Shown in pieces: positions 51,322 to 61,839 of a stretch of 64,000 nt of DNA (its first letter is position 1; each line of letters starts with the position of its first letter). Position numbers and translations under genes: made by a program. Location of the stretch: the NCBI RefSeq assembly GCF_964340395.1, contig NC_135563.1, positions 1,202,001 through 1,266,000 of the forward strand, read 5' to 3'. The notes under the pieces were generated by a model that did no database searches, was not told the DNA's origin, and saw only the letters and a list, made by a program, of their open reading frames with translations. Source of the DNA: Glandiceps talaboti. Its lineage: Eukaryota > Hemichordata > Enteropneusta > Spengelidae.

Positions 51322-52560
51322 ATGCCTTACAATATAGAACTTCAAGGTGATTACTCAAAACTAAATGCACTTGGTAGTAAAGGAGAGCGAACTCATCATG
51401 TTGTAACGTATAATCCAAATCGTGCAAAATCCAGTGAAGTTTTATATATCAGGTGTCCAAAATTAGAGGACACTGTTGTTTTAACAGATAAATTCAATCA
51501 CGTCTTTGATCTTAAACGAGAAGGTCATAATAAAAACTTTGTTGTTCAAAACCTGTCTGCCAATATCATCAGTCGACTAGTTTTAAAATTCGAGGGGGAA
51601 ATCTTAATGGATTTAACAGGCTACAACTTAGTACAAACGTATAAAGATCTGTATTCGGATAGAACAAATAAAACACTGTATGGAATTCAGTCAGAAAATC
51701 TTAGAAAATTGAGAAGTGATAATATTGATGGAGTCAGTGGCGGAGATTTCTTAGGAGAGGCTGCACTTCATAAGGCATACGGTAAAAAATATGCGATCGA
51801 TCTTGCGAAATTGTATCCTATAACGAGTGGTCACCTTCGAGTTTAGGTAGTCATATCGAATGGGAGCTTACTCTTGCTCCTGTTAAACAAATCCTAGTAA
51901 GTGAAGACATAGATGGTTGGGATTATACTTTAACCAATACTCAACTTGAATATGAAACGATAAGAGATCCAAAGTTAGCTATGGAAATTAAAGGTTATTT
52001 CAACAGTGGTAAAAGTTTTCTTTACGAACATATCCAACATTTCAGAACAATTAACTTCTCTGGTACGAAAACATTAATATACCACATAGAAGTCTGAAAG
52101 GAATTTTGTATTATTCGGCAAACCACAGCTACAAAATGAGTTAGACACCGAATTATTCTTTAATCCTAGTATTAATTCTGTTGCAGTAACGATAGAAGGT
52201 ATCGCAAATAAAGTGTACGCACAGGAATTATCTCCCAGAAAATTTTGGGAAGAAGCCAGACGTTATTTTATGGTATTTGATTTCTGTTGCTTCGTTGGTA
52301 AAGCAATTGATAAACTAGAAAAGATAAATGAGGCCACCTTTCTGCTGGATAAATACTGTTTGTTTATTGATTTAAGAAGTTTTAAAGATAATACGTATCA
52401 TGGTAATGGTCTGAAGGTCATGAATACAAAAGATGGGGTTCAACTGGAAATTCAACGAGAAGCTACAGATCCACAAGAAAGAATAACTGCAAATATTTTC
52501 ATCATAAGTAATGCCCAGCTCAATATTGAAGGATCTAAATTAAAATCTATTATATATTAA
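51322..52560 (+). pseudogene. Candidate major capsid (double jelly-roll-like) protein, broken
   Basis: The longest gene of the element. The ATG at 51322 is chosen because the protein-like stretch begins there (M-P-Y-N-I-E-L), although the frame is open upstream. The first frame ends at 51846. It passes to a second frame to 52097 containing L-T-L-A-P and L-T-N-T-Q-L-E-Y-E-T, then a short third frame near 52076-52110. From about 52111 a fourth stretch, with F-W-E-E-A-R-R-Y-F and I-D-L-R-S-F-K, ends at 52560. Total about 410 codons with at least three frame changes. The beta-rich, strand-and-loop character, length and neighbourhood suggest the capsid protein of a Polinton/adintovirus-like element. 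This is inference; structure prediction is the deciding test. Confidence 0.5.
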
Positions 52561-52726
52561 TATGATCTGGCTTGACCCCCTTTCAATATGCTTATTAGTG
52601 CACCGACATGTTCGGTTAAAACAGAGTTTGTTATGCAACTGTTACAAACGTATTACAAGAATGTCTTCAATTACATAATCATACTCTGCCCGACGTTTAT
52701 AAACAATAAAGCTTACGATAAAATGA

Positions 52727-53336
52727 TACAACAATAATAAGACATTTAGTTTAGCTGATATCAGACACTATTTACCGGAAGCAGATCCTAGACTAGACCT
52801 TCTGAATCCAAAGCTGCATTTAAAATTGGATGCTGTAAAATCAATAGTAAAAAATAACAATACTCTTCAAAGAATTTTAAATTCAGGGGAATGGTATTGT
52901 AGTTATGACGTTGACAAAGGAAATGTTACCTTATTTTATGACACGCAGTTTAAAAATATTGGGTTTGAAACCATTTGAAGATGAGGCTATATTAAAATTA
53001 TCCACTGTTAGTGATGTGATGACGGACGATCTAAAGAAAGTAACCAGTGGTACCATTGTTATTAACTGTATTAAATTAAATACTGAGGGTGAATATGATA
53101 CTCTTTTGAATGGATTTTCAATAGCATGTGACCAACGTACATTATTAACTATTAAAATTAATATTGAGAAAGAGAATATTAATGTTACTTTTATAGAAAA
53201 TAAAGTATTATCTAAAATAGCACAAGAGTTAAAAGAAAATGAAGTGTTATATATAATAACACAAGGGTTAAAGTTTCTAGATATCAAAACAATAACTTTG
53301 AAACATATGATTCTTATAGATTTTAAAGTATTTTAG
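52727..53336 (+). pseudogene. Element gene 7, unknown, frameshifted
   Basis: The frame from 52727 (no ATG in frame) reads D-I-R-H-Y-L-P-E-A-D-P-R-L-D-L-L and G-E-W-Y-C-S-Y-D-V-D-K-G-N and stops at 52978. Similar protein-like sequence continues in another frame to 53336, passing L-K-I-L-G-L-K-P-F-E-D-E-A-I-L-K and a lysine/isoleucine-rich C-terminal half. Together this would be about 200 codons. No signal peptide or membrane helix. I do not recognise the family. It lies between the candidate capsid gene and the tandem paralogues. Confidence 0.4.
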
Positions 53337-53379
53337 GCTTATTTTACTGTGTTGACTAACTTGAGTCTGGTAGAGAGAG

Positions 53380-53443
53380 TAGTATATAAAAGATCAGAGA
53401 TTTTTACTTTAAACAAACAAAATATTAATAATATACAAACACA
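53380..53443 (+). promoter_or_regulatory. TATA-like motif before paralogue A
   Basis: AGTATATAAAAGATCAGAGA lies about 55 bp upstream of ATG 53444 and is followed by TTTACTTTAAACAAAC. A similar order (AATAAAAGGTTAGAGATATA, then AATTTAAACAAA) precedes paralogue B, so the promoter was probably duplicated with the gene. Confidence 0.35.
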
Positions 53444-53795
53444 ATGACACATAATTATGTTTTAACAAATCTAACAAAACCAATTCCAACAAGTTGTATT
53501 CCAACAGAAGATCAATTTAACAAAGCAGTACAAGAACAATCTGTTAAAAAATGGAGGGATTTACCAGTACATGTAAATATAAAGTAACTGAAGTAAAAAC
53601 AATTAATGGTAAATTTGGTATAAGTTATATAGGTAAAATAGAAAATATTTATTTAAAAGCTCATTATTATTTACCATCACATATTGATAAACAGTTAGAA
53701 TTTTAACAGTTCCATTTTATATAAGATCGGAAGGTCTTCAAAAATCTGACAAAACAGGTCAACAATATTTCAAATATAGTTGTGTTAATATTTAA
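53444..53795 (+). pseudogene. Element gene 8, small paralogue A (KKWRDLPV family), frameshifted
   Basis: ATG 53444 opens a 47-codon frame ending in V-K-K-W-R-D-L-P-V-H. A base change in length at about 53570-53590 shifts the frame. The next frame reads G-K-F-G-I-S-Y-I-G-K and A-H-Y-Y-L-P-S-H-I to a TAA near 53704. A last stretch, F-Y-I-R-S-E-G-L-Q-K-S-D-K-T-G, ends at 53795. The same three blocks in the same order occur in paralogue B. The pattern K-x-G-I plus Y-Y-L-P plus an R-S-x-G-L-Q-x-S block suggests a compact beta domain; an OB-fold-like nucleic-acid-binding role is only a guess. Confidence 0.5.
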
Positions 53796-53914
53796 ACAAG
53801 ATAAAGCCTCAGTTGATTTTGTATATTTTTTGTCCACTCAAAACACACTTAATAAAAGGTTAGAGATATAATATTTTTTAATTTAAACAAAAAAATAATA
53901 ATAGTTATATATAC

Positions 53915-54424
53915 ATGGCACAAGAAATAATTGAGCAAATGAGTATCGAAGAATGGGAGACCACTGAAGAATGGGAAAGTATCAAAGAATTGATGGCAAT
54001 AAACCAAATACTTAATAAAATGCCAGGTATTTTACTTCCTACCAATTTCTTTAAAAAATCTATTAAGAAAATTAATAAAACAACTCAAGCATTTAAAAAT
54101 TTTATCAATCAACCAAATAATAACTTAACTAGAGAAGAATTTGATATTGCATTTACAGAGAAAACGGTTAAAAAATGGAGAGATTTACCTGTTAATGTTA
54201 TTTATAAAGTGATATGTGTATATCAAACACAGGGGAAATATGGCATTTTATAGGGGCTTTACAAGATAAGAATGGAATAACTATGAAATATTATTTACCG
54301 TCAAGAATACGTGTCGATTAAAAAAAAATTAAATTTTCCTTTTTGTATTAGATCAGATGGATTACAAAGATCAAATGAAACAGGAAAAGAATATTTTGAA
54401 TCTGCAACTGTTAATATAAAATAA
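53915..54424 (+). pseudogene. Element gene 9, small paralogue B (KKWRDLPV family), frameshifted
   Basis: ATG 53915 opens a 112-codon frame to 54253. It has an acidic, tandemly repetitive N-terminus (I-E-E-W-E-T-T-E-E-W-E-S), a basic stretch, then T-V-K-K-W-R-D-L-P-V-N-V-I-Y-K-V and Q-G-K-Y-G-I. Protein-like sequence then continues in other frames with M-K-Y-Y-L-P-S-R-I-R and R-S-D-G-L-Q-R-S-N-E-T-G to a TAA at 54422-54424. The shared core with paralogue A shows tandem gene duplication. B keeps a longer, different N-terminus. Function unknown. It is the last recognisable gene of the element. Confidence 0.5.
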
Positions 54425-55337
54425 ACAACAATTTACCTTGGAGGTAGACACTCTTCACAAGACTCTTGCTAGTAGAGTATAACTGTTGAACCGTGCGTTG
54501 TGGCTACAAAGAAATCATGCTGTGTACCTTGTGACATATTATGATCAGCGTTCAGTTTATACTTTTGAATATAAAAGACTTTGGCCTTGTTGGAATTGTT
54601 GCCACTATACAAACCATGCAATTTGAATAGACCTAAGTGTATGGAGGCATCTTCTACCAAGGTAAATTAATGAATCCTCTATTGTATGCCATTGTTTTTC
54701 CTCTTTTTTTCTGATTCATTGAATTTCCCTGTCTCACACTATGGAGGTAGGACGGACACCAAGCTACACCAGCGCCCGTGCTACTGTGTTGTTTTCCTGC
54801 TGTCATTACTGTAATTGTGTTGATGGGAGTATAACAAGCTCAACTGAAAATACTATCAAAATCATCCACTATACATCACGGATGAGGGCCGGGGATGACC
54901 CAGATTTCAGGGAATGACGGAAACTGGCAATGATGTTTCTCATTGACAAATAAGTCATTCGATCAACCCTGATATACCATACTAGAATTAATGTCACAAA
55001 AAATTACACACTCCTTAGGCTATCACAACAAAAGTATCAAGAATTATTACAAAACCATGCTCCTTTATTTACCAACTTTGCTGGTGAGTTATTCCAGCCG
55101 GGTGAAGACAAAGTCGTCTTCGGCTTCTCGCAAACTGCTTGTGTGCAGACGAGTATACACTTGTTCTCATAATCATAATCAAATTCAGTTTCCAGGACAA
55201 TCTAAGGCTAGACTATCTCTTATTGAATCTCATATTCAACGTCATATAAGATGTAAAGCTTAAATATCAGACCACAGAAAATTGTTCTATTTCAGAACAT
55301 CTCCTTTGGAAAAGGAATTTCTCATCTTCCATAACGT

Positions 55338-55368
<31 letters not shown>

Positions 55369-56160
55369 TTTTTTTTTTTTTGGGGGGGGGTTACCTGAAA
55401 TAGATTTAAAACAGTGTTATCAGTCACTATTTTGAGGCCTGCTCTACAAGGACTAATTAATGCTCCCTCTATTCATTGCCGGATTTGACGTGGATTAAGA
55501 ACAACCCAACTACATCGTCAGCTGCAAATTCAAGTACCCCTTATTCATAACAGCATTTTTTTGCAAGTATCCCCTGTTATATCCTCAAATTGTTTAAACA
55601 TCACCCTAAAATCTCCCCCTCCCAAGTTTTTGAGAAAGCAGCCTAAGCCTGAAATAGAAGATCAAATATTATGATATTTGAAAACTGGATATTGTTTTGA
55701 TTCAGCCGTGAAATTTCTGGTGACATATCTGATTGTGTTACTAATTACCTCTGTTTCAAGATGACACGTATCCGCCAAATTCATTCATGGTCTTTGTGTT
55801 GAAGCGTAGAACTCCGATTACAGCACGTTTTATAAATAGATTTGTGCTAAGTCATATAGAAATATCAATACTTAATGTCTGGTGAAATAAATGGAGATTT
55901 CCATACCAATTTGCACACGTCACCTCTTATTACTGTTTGCCGTATGTATATACACTGCATACATTCATTTACGTATATAGAACAATGATACGTCACCACA
56001 TTACACGCAAATGTGCATGCACACGTCGTGTGACTGACCGATTCCAGAGATGGAACTATCTATTCTGCTCTTCATGCTGCTTTTTGGGGTGTCACATTGT
56101 CAGCATGCAAATTCTTTTAAAATCGATTTTACCAACACCATTATTTGAACGACAAAACGA
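54425..56160. other. Intergenic DNA right of the viral-like element
   Basis: Short ORFs only. A (TTTA)n tract followed by a T-run and a G-run lies at 55337-55391. The right end of the element could not be fixed. Confidence 0.4.
55337..55391. repeat. (TTTA)n, T-run and G-run
   Basis: About nine TTTA units, then a run of T and a run of about 10 G. Confidence 0.9.
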
Positions 56161-56164
56161 GCTA

Positions 56165-56340
56165 TTGCTGCTATAAGGGACCGGTCAAATTCTTCGGCTT
56201 GGGGTGGAGGTGGTGGAACGGTGTGGGGGTCACTCTGTTTTTAAATTGGCAGTGTGTGTGTGTGTGTGTGTGGGGGGGGGGGGCGGTCATCCTGTTTTCA
56301 AAATGTTGAGGGGAGGGGGGGTTCATTGTGTTTTGGATTT
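56165..56340 (+). repeat. Dispersed G-rich repeat, copy 2
   Basis: AAGGGACCGGTCAAATTCTT followed by GGTGGAGGTGGTGG, GTCACTCTGTTTTTAAATTG, a TG/G-run tract (56252-56282), and GGTCATCCTGTTTTCAAAAT. The order matches the minus-strand copy at 23000-23235. The G-runs could form G-quadruplexes. Confidence 0.55.
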
Positions 56341-56429
56341 TGATGGAAGAAACAATCCATTTCTATAGTGGCTTGACCTTGTCTGAGCTGTGCCATTTGT
56401 TGTTCTTGTCATGTTTTTGACCCACGTTT

Positions 56430-56660
56430 TTACGTATACCTCTCGTATGTTATGTGCGTGTCTCTGTGAGTGTGGACACGATATCGCTAAACTAGAGCAT
56501 CGATTGTAATGAAAATTGCTACAATCACAAGAACTGATTAGATTTTGGTAAACATCCAATGAACATTAATTATTTATTTGCATAACTGCGGGCGTTTAGT
56601 AATTAGTCTATATCTTACAAATGCACACTTAAAATTCAACATAATTTGGTACACACTCTA
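56430..56660 (+). mobile_element. Helitron-like repeat, degenerate 5' part
   Basis: A short TG-rich tract is followed by ATATCGCTAAACTAGAGCAT, CTGATTAGATTTTGGTAAAC and AATTAGTCTATATCTTACAA. These match in order the body and first tandem unit of the copy at 57657-58692. The 5' hairpin is not clear and only one unit is present. Confidence 0.5.
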
Positions 56661-56719
56661 CATGTAGAATTCCATTTGGAGGTGTGTCCGGTACTGACGG
56701 TGTGATTGTCTATCACATA

Positions 56720-57340
56720 GTTTATTTACGTAAACAAATGTAGTTTAAATTTCAATTAAACAGGGGCACAGTTTATTGCTTAATGTTGGTTTTCAAACAG
56801 ATACTTCATTCTATAACTCATACACCGACATGGCTCCATCCCCATGAAATAGTATTGATGGCCCTGTAGTGAGTGACAACCTGAGTATAGGAGATGGGAC
56901 TACTGTTCTTGCATTTATTGAGTTTCATGTTATAATTCGACCAATCCACGGAGATATAGGTGAAGACACACAGATATGTTTGTTATGATATACTCAATTT
57001 GGAGAAGCATAATGAGATTGGGTATTCATACACTACAAACACGGGTATTATGAGGCTAAAAATAATGGCCTTTTAATTGTCTCGGACAAGTGATTTGACG
57101 GCTAGGGCAACTTGTTTTGAAAAGATGTTGTCCCAAGAAGAGCTGGTCAAGATTATTTCAGGGATACTGTTGATGGTTTGGCTCTGTCCACTAGACCTCG
57201 AAAAGAGCCTGCACTGACAACTTGCCAACATTGTCTACAATAATCACTCATTAAAAATACTTCATCAGAAGAGACAGAGAAAAAAAATCAGTGGTCAGAA
57301 AGATAAGGCCTAACAAATGTGTGGTTCCGTTTACGCTCTA
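56720..57340. other. Intergenic DNA, nothing recognised
   Basis: No ORF over 60 codons with a recognisable domain and no repeat seen. Confidence 0.45.
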
Positions 57341-57345
57341 TTTAA

Positions 57346-57487
57346 GCAATAAACCACCCCCTGGGGATGGTATACCAAGAGGTTTTGACCAGTGAACGAA
57401 ATATATGCACGAGCGATAGCGAGTGCATATATTGAGTTCACTGGTCAAAACCGAGTGGTATACCTTCCCCAGGGGGTGGTTTATCGC
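57346..57487. mobile_element. Near-perfect 65-bp palindrome with 12-bp loop
   Basis: The arm 57346-57410 (contains ACCACCCCCTGGGGATGGTA and GGTTTTGACCAGTGAACG) pairs with the arm 57423-57487, with about six mismatches. The loop is GAGCGATAGCGA. It is non-coding and would extrude as a cruciform or long RNA hairpin. It could be a palindromic MITE or a joined pair of transposon ends. Confidence 0.85.
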
Positions 57488-57656
57488 TATTATATTATAC
57501 TAGTATACTGAAAATATCGGAAACAAGATAAGAACTAACGTTTTCTCCTTTCATATGCGCCTCTGTGACTAATTTGCATAACAATAACGCTGCTTTCAAG
57601 ACAGCTGATCTTGGCCTCAACCATGACGTGAACGTCGTGCAGCGACTGGATTTATT

Positions 57657-57693
57657 ACCTCCCGTATGGGTACGGGAGGTATTAAAACGGGAA

Positions 57694-57732
<39 letters not shown>

Positions 57733-58692
57733 GTCATCATTTGCTAAAATCGGCTGGCTCAATTATAATGAAATTTGGAATATATAATCTTTAGGGTAAT
57801 GGCTAGAGCTGATTAGGTTTTGAGCCAGATCTGTTAATGTTTAATTAGAGAAATTTACATATTAATGAAATCAACTAATTAAGCAATATCTTAAGACTGC
57901 ATACTTCAATTTCAATATAATTTAGTACATTCGTTAAACATAACAACATACATTTGTCCTATAAAATTTGGCGATGTACCTTACAACGTTAACGAATAAT
58001 TTGCATAATTAATTATTTTTGGTAATTAGGCTATATCTTAAGAATGCAACCTTCATATTCAACATAATTTAGTACATACATTAACCATAACAAATTATGT
58101 ATGTCCTATAAAGTTTGTTGAGGTACCTTACAGTGTTAATGAATAATTTGCATAATTAATGATTTTTGGTAATTAGGCTATATCTTAAGACTGCATACTT
58201 CAATTTCAATACAATTTAGTACATACATTAAACATAACAGAGTGCATATCTCCTATAAAAGTTGTTGATTTTGTTTGAAGATTTAGTGCATAATTTGCAT
58301 AATTAATTATTTTCGGTAATTAGGCTATATCTTACGACTGCATACTTGGATTTCAATAAAATTTAGTACATACGTTAACCATAACAAAGCGGATATGTCC
58401 TATAAAATATTTGATATAGCTTAGTCAGTTTTAATGAATAATACGCACCTGTCCTATGAAGTTTGTTCCTACAACTTTTACCTTTAATGAGTATTTTGAA
58501 TAATGAACGATATTCAGTAATTAAGCAGTATCATGCAATCTTCAAATTCCGTATCATTTGGCACATACATTAACCTAAGAAAGCACGCTTGTCAAAAAAC
58601 AAAACCTGTTACCATAGTTTTTTTTAGTTTAATGAGTTTTTGCATAATTAGTGATTCCCTTACGGGAGGATTTCAGTTTAAATCTGGTTTTA
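57657..58692 (+). mobile_element. Helitron/pearl-like non-autonomous element with 147-bp tandem units
   Basis: Order: a perfect hairpin ACCTCCCGTA-TGGG-TACGGGAGGT (57657-57680) and (TCTG)n (57695-57732). Then comes a conserved body (AATCGGCTGGCTCAATTATA, AGCTGATTAGGTTTTGAGCC), followed by tandem units starting with TAATTAGGCTATATCTTAAG at 57876, 58023, 58170 and 58317. These are exactly 147 bp apart, with a longer last interval to 58518. The 3' end is a second small hairpin CCCTTACGGGAGG and CAGTTTAAATCTGGTT (58657-58692). No transposase. Hairpin plus microsatellite plus internal tandem repeats resembles Helitron-derived 'pearl' elements known in molluscs; the assignment is inference. Confidence 0.65.
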
Positions 58693-58699
58693 TCTGCTA

Positions 58700-59440
58700 G
58701 TCGTTTCTAGGGCTAATCTGTACATTGATCGGCTCATTAAAAGTGCACAGTGATGAATAAACAACCTGTTTGACTCAAGGTATAAACTTGAAGTGGTTTA
58801 TTGAATACGGCGTGCTTCGATCGTTCCCGGCCGAATTCGCGACTCGGTGAAGTGTGAGACATAGACATGGCGGCAGGTTGATATTTACAATGTATATATA
58901 TTACTGGAAGTTACGTCAGTAGATTTTCGGGTTTGAGGATTTCCCTCTCGGATTGATGACTGATACTCTAGGACAGGATCCCAGACAAATTTATATTTAG
59001 ATTAATGGTAAGTCGGCCAGTGTAAGCTCTTACACTTGCTTCATTTTATGACAGGACAGGACAGCTCACCAATGTTTCCACTCCAGCCACGCCAAGGCTG
59101 GGACCGATCTCGTGCATGCCTTGACCTTAGTACAAGTAGTAGGCGATGATTTGTACAAATACTCGATGACTTGGTTGCTTTCGAAATTCCCTTCATAATT
59201 TCTCATACAATATTGTCTCATTGCGAGAAAATCCTCCTCTGACAATTCGCAGAGTTCACTATCAGTATCACGGCGGACTACAACTCAACGCTCGTAGACG
59301 AACAAAATTTGGACGTGTGCCAACCGTGCATTATCGCTCATTTTAGACGCACTAGTTCGATGTCTAGACCAATCAGATCTCTCGATTTGCACCATCAATA
59401 TACTGGTATAATATAATTTAGGATAGGTGGGATAGGTAGA
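58700..59440. other. Intergenic DNA, nothing recognised
   Basis: No ORF or repeat recognised, except a short sequence at 59395-59415 that is the inverse of 57491-57511. Confidence 0.4.
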
Positions 59441-59445
59441 TTTTT

Positions 59446-59495
59446 ACCTTCCATAAGGAAGGTTTTAATATAGCGATGAAGTCTGTGTGTCTCTG

Positions 59496-59533
<38 letters not shown>

Positions 59534-61232
59534 ACCATTTCCGAAAAAAATGGCTGCATCAATTCAAACGAAATTTCATAGACATGTTCCGTAGGCTAAT
59601 GGCAAGGACTGGTTAGGTTTTGGTAATAATCAGATGAATATTAATGACCAATTTGAGTAATTAATCGATCGAATGAGTATAAAGTTGGCGTCAGATTCAG
59701 ATTCAGGTAGCATTATCTTATGAACATTATATTAAGCTTCAGATGGCCTCAGATCCGAAGACACCTGACGGACTCAAACCTGAAATAATACCGTTAAGAC
59801 TACAGGGAAGGATTCTGTTTCACTGCCGTTGGGTGTATTCGGATCTGATGCTCAATATGAGGCTACCTGAATCTGAATCTGAATCTGAATCTGACGCCAA
59901 CAAAAAAGAAGACCAAGGCATACAGTCTGGACATTCTATCTCATTTGCATACGGTCAGAGTTGAATCACATCAAATGGCGCGCTATTTCATGTGTTCCTT
60001 CGAGATGCTATCTACATAACAATACAGTGTTATTTATAGAATGCTACATGTACAATGTTCCAAAGTCACTGTACAATCTACAAGTGACCTACTCGCATGT
60101 TTAGTACCTTCAAAAAACATAGTTTCACGTGAGATTTTTCATTATACCGTTTTGTTTGGTCGATGTTCGTTTTCAGATTTCTCAGTTTCACTTCCGTGAA
60201 GAAAACATACCCGTCGTAAAACGGCCTGGGCTAAGAGAAAGACGCACGGGCTAAGCATGTCACTACATCATTCGATTTGTTATTAAATTCTACACAGATG
60301 AAGCCCTGCAACGTAAAATCTGTCCATGCAATGATATTCAACTATATCTCTGAACATGTAACCTTGTTTGTTTTTAGAAATTTAGTGCAACGTACTCTCG
60401 ACTACTGTAGGTTTTACTGGCTCGTTTTCCGTCCGTATGCAAGTAAAATGTGATCAAAATGCATCTTGCTAAAAATCACCGCACAGTTAATCACTGTATG
60501 AAAATTCACGAAATTTGACCACGGCCTTTATTTTTGCCGATAAAGTCAAATGACAGTCAAACTTTCAAGGCAATTTTTATTTTCGATAATTCAGTTTTAG
60601 TCATCATTGATCAGCTAGGAGTTATAATTTCTATTCGATGTTTTAAAAATAATAAACACAATTGGCCCATGTATTTTCCAGATATAAACTTCATCTCATG
60701 TGATTTTCTTGTTGCTTGTTTATGTGTAAACATGTTTTTCATCAAAGAACATTTCACTTTACGTATATTGTTTTGAGTCGAAAATATGTCACTTGGATAA
60801 GTCACAATGCACTCTGTGATCAATCGATAAAAATGTTGTAATTCTTTCCGAACATTTGCTGGAATTTCCACTTCTCAGAGAGCCTTATTCATAATAATGT
60901 TGGTCATGTTGTATTTCAAGATTCAAACTCTATAAAAGCATCAAATTCTATGAATATTTAGACCGAAGTAGGATTTCAACGTTAATGCACGATAAATATG
61001 CGCAGACAGGCTGCGCAGACGAATGTCCAGACTGTACCAAGGCAGGGTATTTAAGTGATTCAAACTCACAAGAAAACAATTTTTTTTCTTGGCCTTAAAA
61101 TAGGTTTACAATGAGAGCGGAGTTCACAAACAGGTGAAATATTTATCATCGTTTCAATTTCGTCAAATCTGGACTTATCATTTTCTAATTTCACACACTA
61201 ATGCGCAGATGAATAAAGAGAAATCATGTCTT
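59446..61232 (+). mobile_element. Composite Helitron-like repeat, long copy
   Basis: Same order as the minus-strand copy at 24469-25167. It has a 5' hairpin ACCTTCC-ATAA-GGAAGGT (59446-59463) and (TG)n (59496-59532). The body has GGCTGCATCAATTCAAACGA and GACTGGTTAGGTTTTGGTAA. Next come GAGTATAAAGTTGGCGTCAG with CAGATTC repeats (59676-59704), the inverse of that motif at 59860-59900, and a tail matching at about 61115-61232 (ATTTCACACACTAATGCGCA). The interior from 59900 to 61020 is absent from the short copy. Its ORFs (for example 59743-59964 and 60534-60776) have no recognisable domain. Confidence 0.55.
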
Positions 61233-61839
61233 TTTAGATTTTTGATTAGAAGTTAAGGAAGTATTATATTGACCTCAAACCGTCTCCTTTTTATCATGTT
61301 CTTTTCCTATTTCTCTTGATAACAAACTACCGCTGTTTGTTGCAAGGCTTGTACATAATCATTTATCTAGCTCTGTATCTCAGGATATAAATACACTCTC
61401 ACATATTTATCAAGTGTAATAATCTATAATTTATACCCAAATGTGTGTTGTCAAAATATGGAAAATAGACCAAGCCTCGCCTAGCCTACGAAGAAAATTT
61501 CGTGACAATGTACCAATAATGGTGACCTATACATTGACCTCTATATAATTAGTGTACAGTGAGGGTGCGCCACTCAACAAAATCTTGACAATTTTCCCGT
61601 AGTGATTAAAGGAATGTGTAAACTCTTTGTGGGACAGAAGGAAATTCAACACGCACATGCCATATCCCAGGTATGTAGGGGATCACGAAAGCTGAGTGAA
61701 GTCAAGGATGGCAAGCTTTCCTGTGCTGAGAATAGGAGGCGTGGCAGGCATTTCAACAACATTTTTGACAACTTTCATTGGGACTTGACGAATCACAGAT
61801 ATAGAGCTAAATTTATTGCATAAATCATGAAATTGCAAG

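Larger units (their letters stand above)
47458..54424 (+). mobile_element. Decayed integrated virus / Maverick-Polinton-type element
   Basis: About 7 kb of closely packed, intronless, same-strand broken genes. It includes a retroviral-type integrase of the Polinton/adintovirus kind, a candidate capsid protein, two proteins with hydrophobic segments and two tandem small paralogues. Gaps between genes are 12-100 bp or so, apart from somewhat longer ones in the right half, and TATA-like motifs precede several of them. No family-B DNA polymerase, FtsK/HerA packaging ATPase or cysteine protease was seen, so the copy is incomplete or the missing genes lie beyond the unrecognised borders. Each gene has frame changes or stops, many near A/T homopolymers. 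Class assignment rests on the integrase, gene organisation and remembered family patterns and needs a profile search. Confidence 0.6.
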
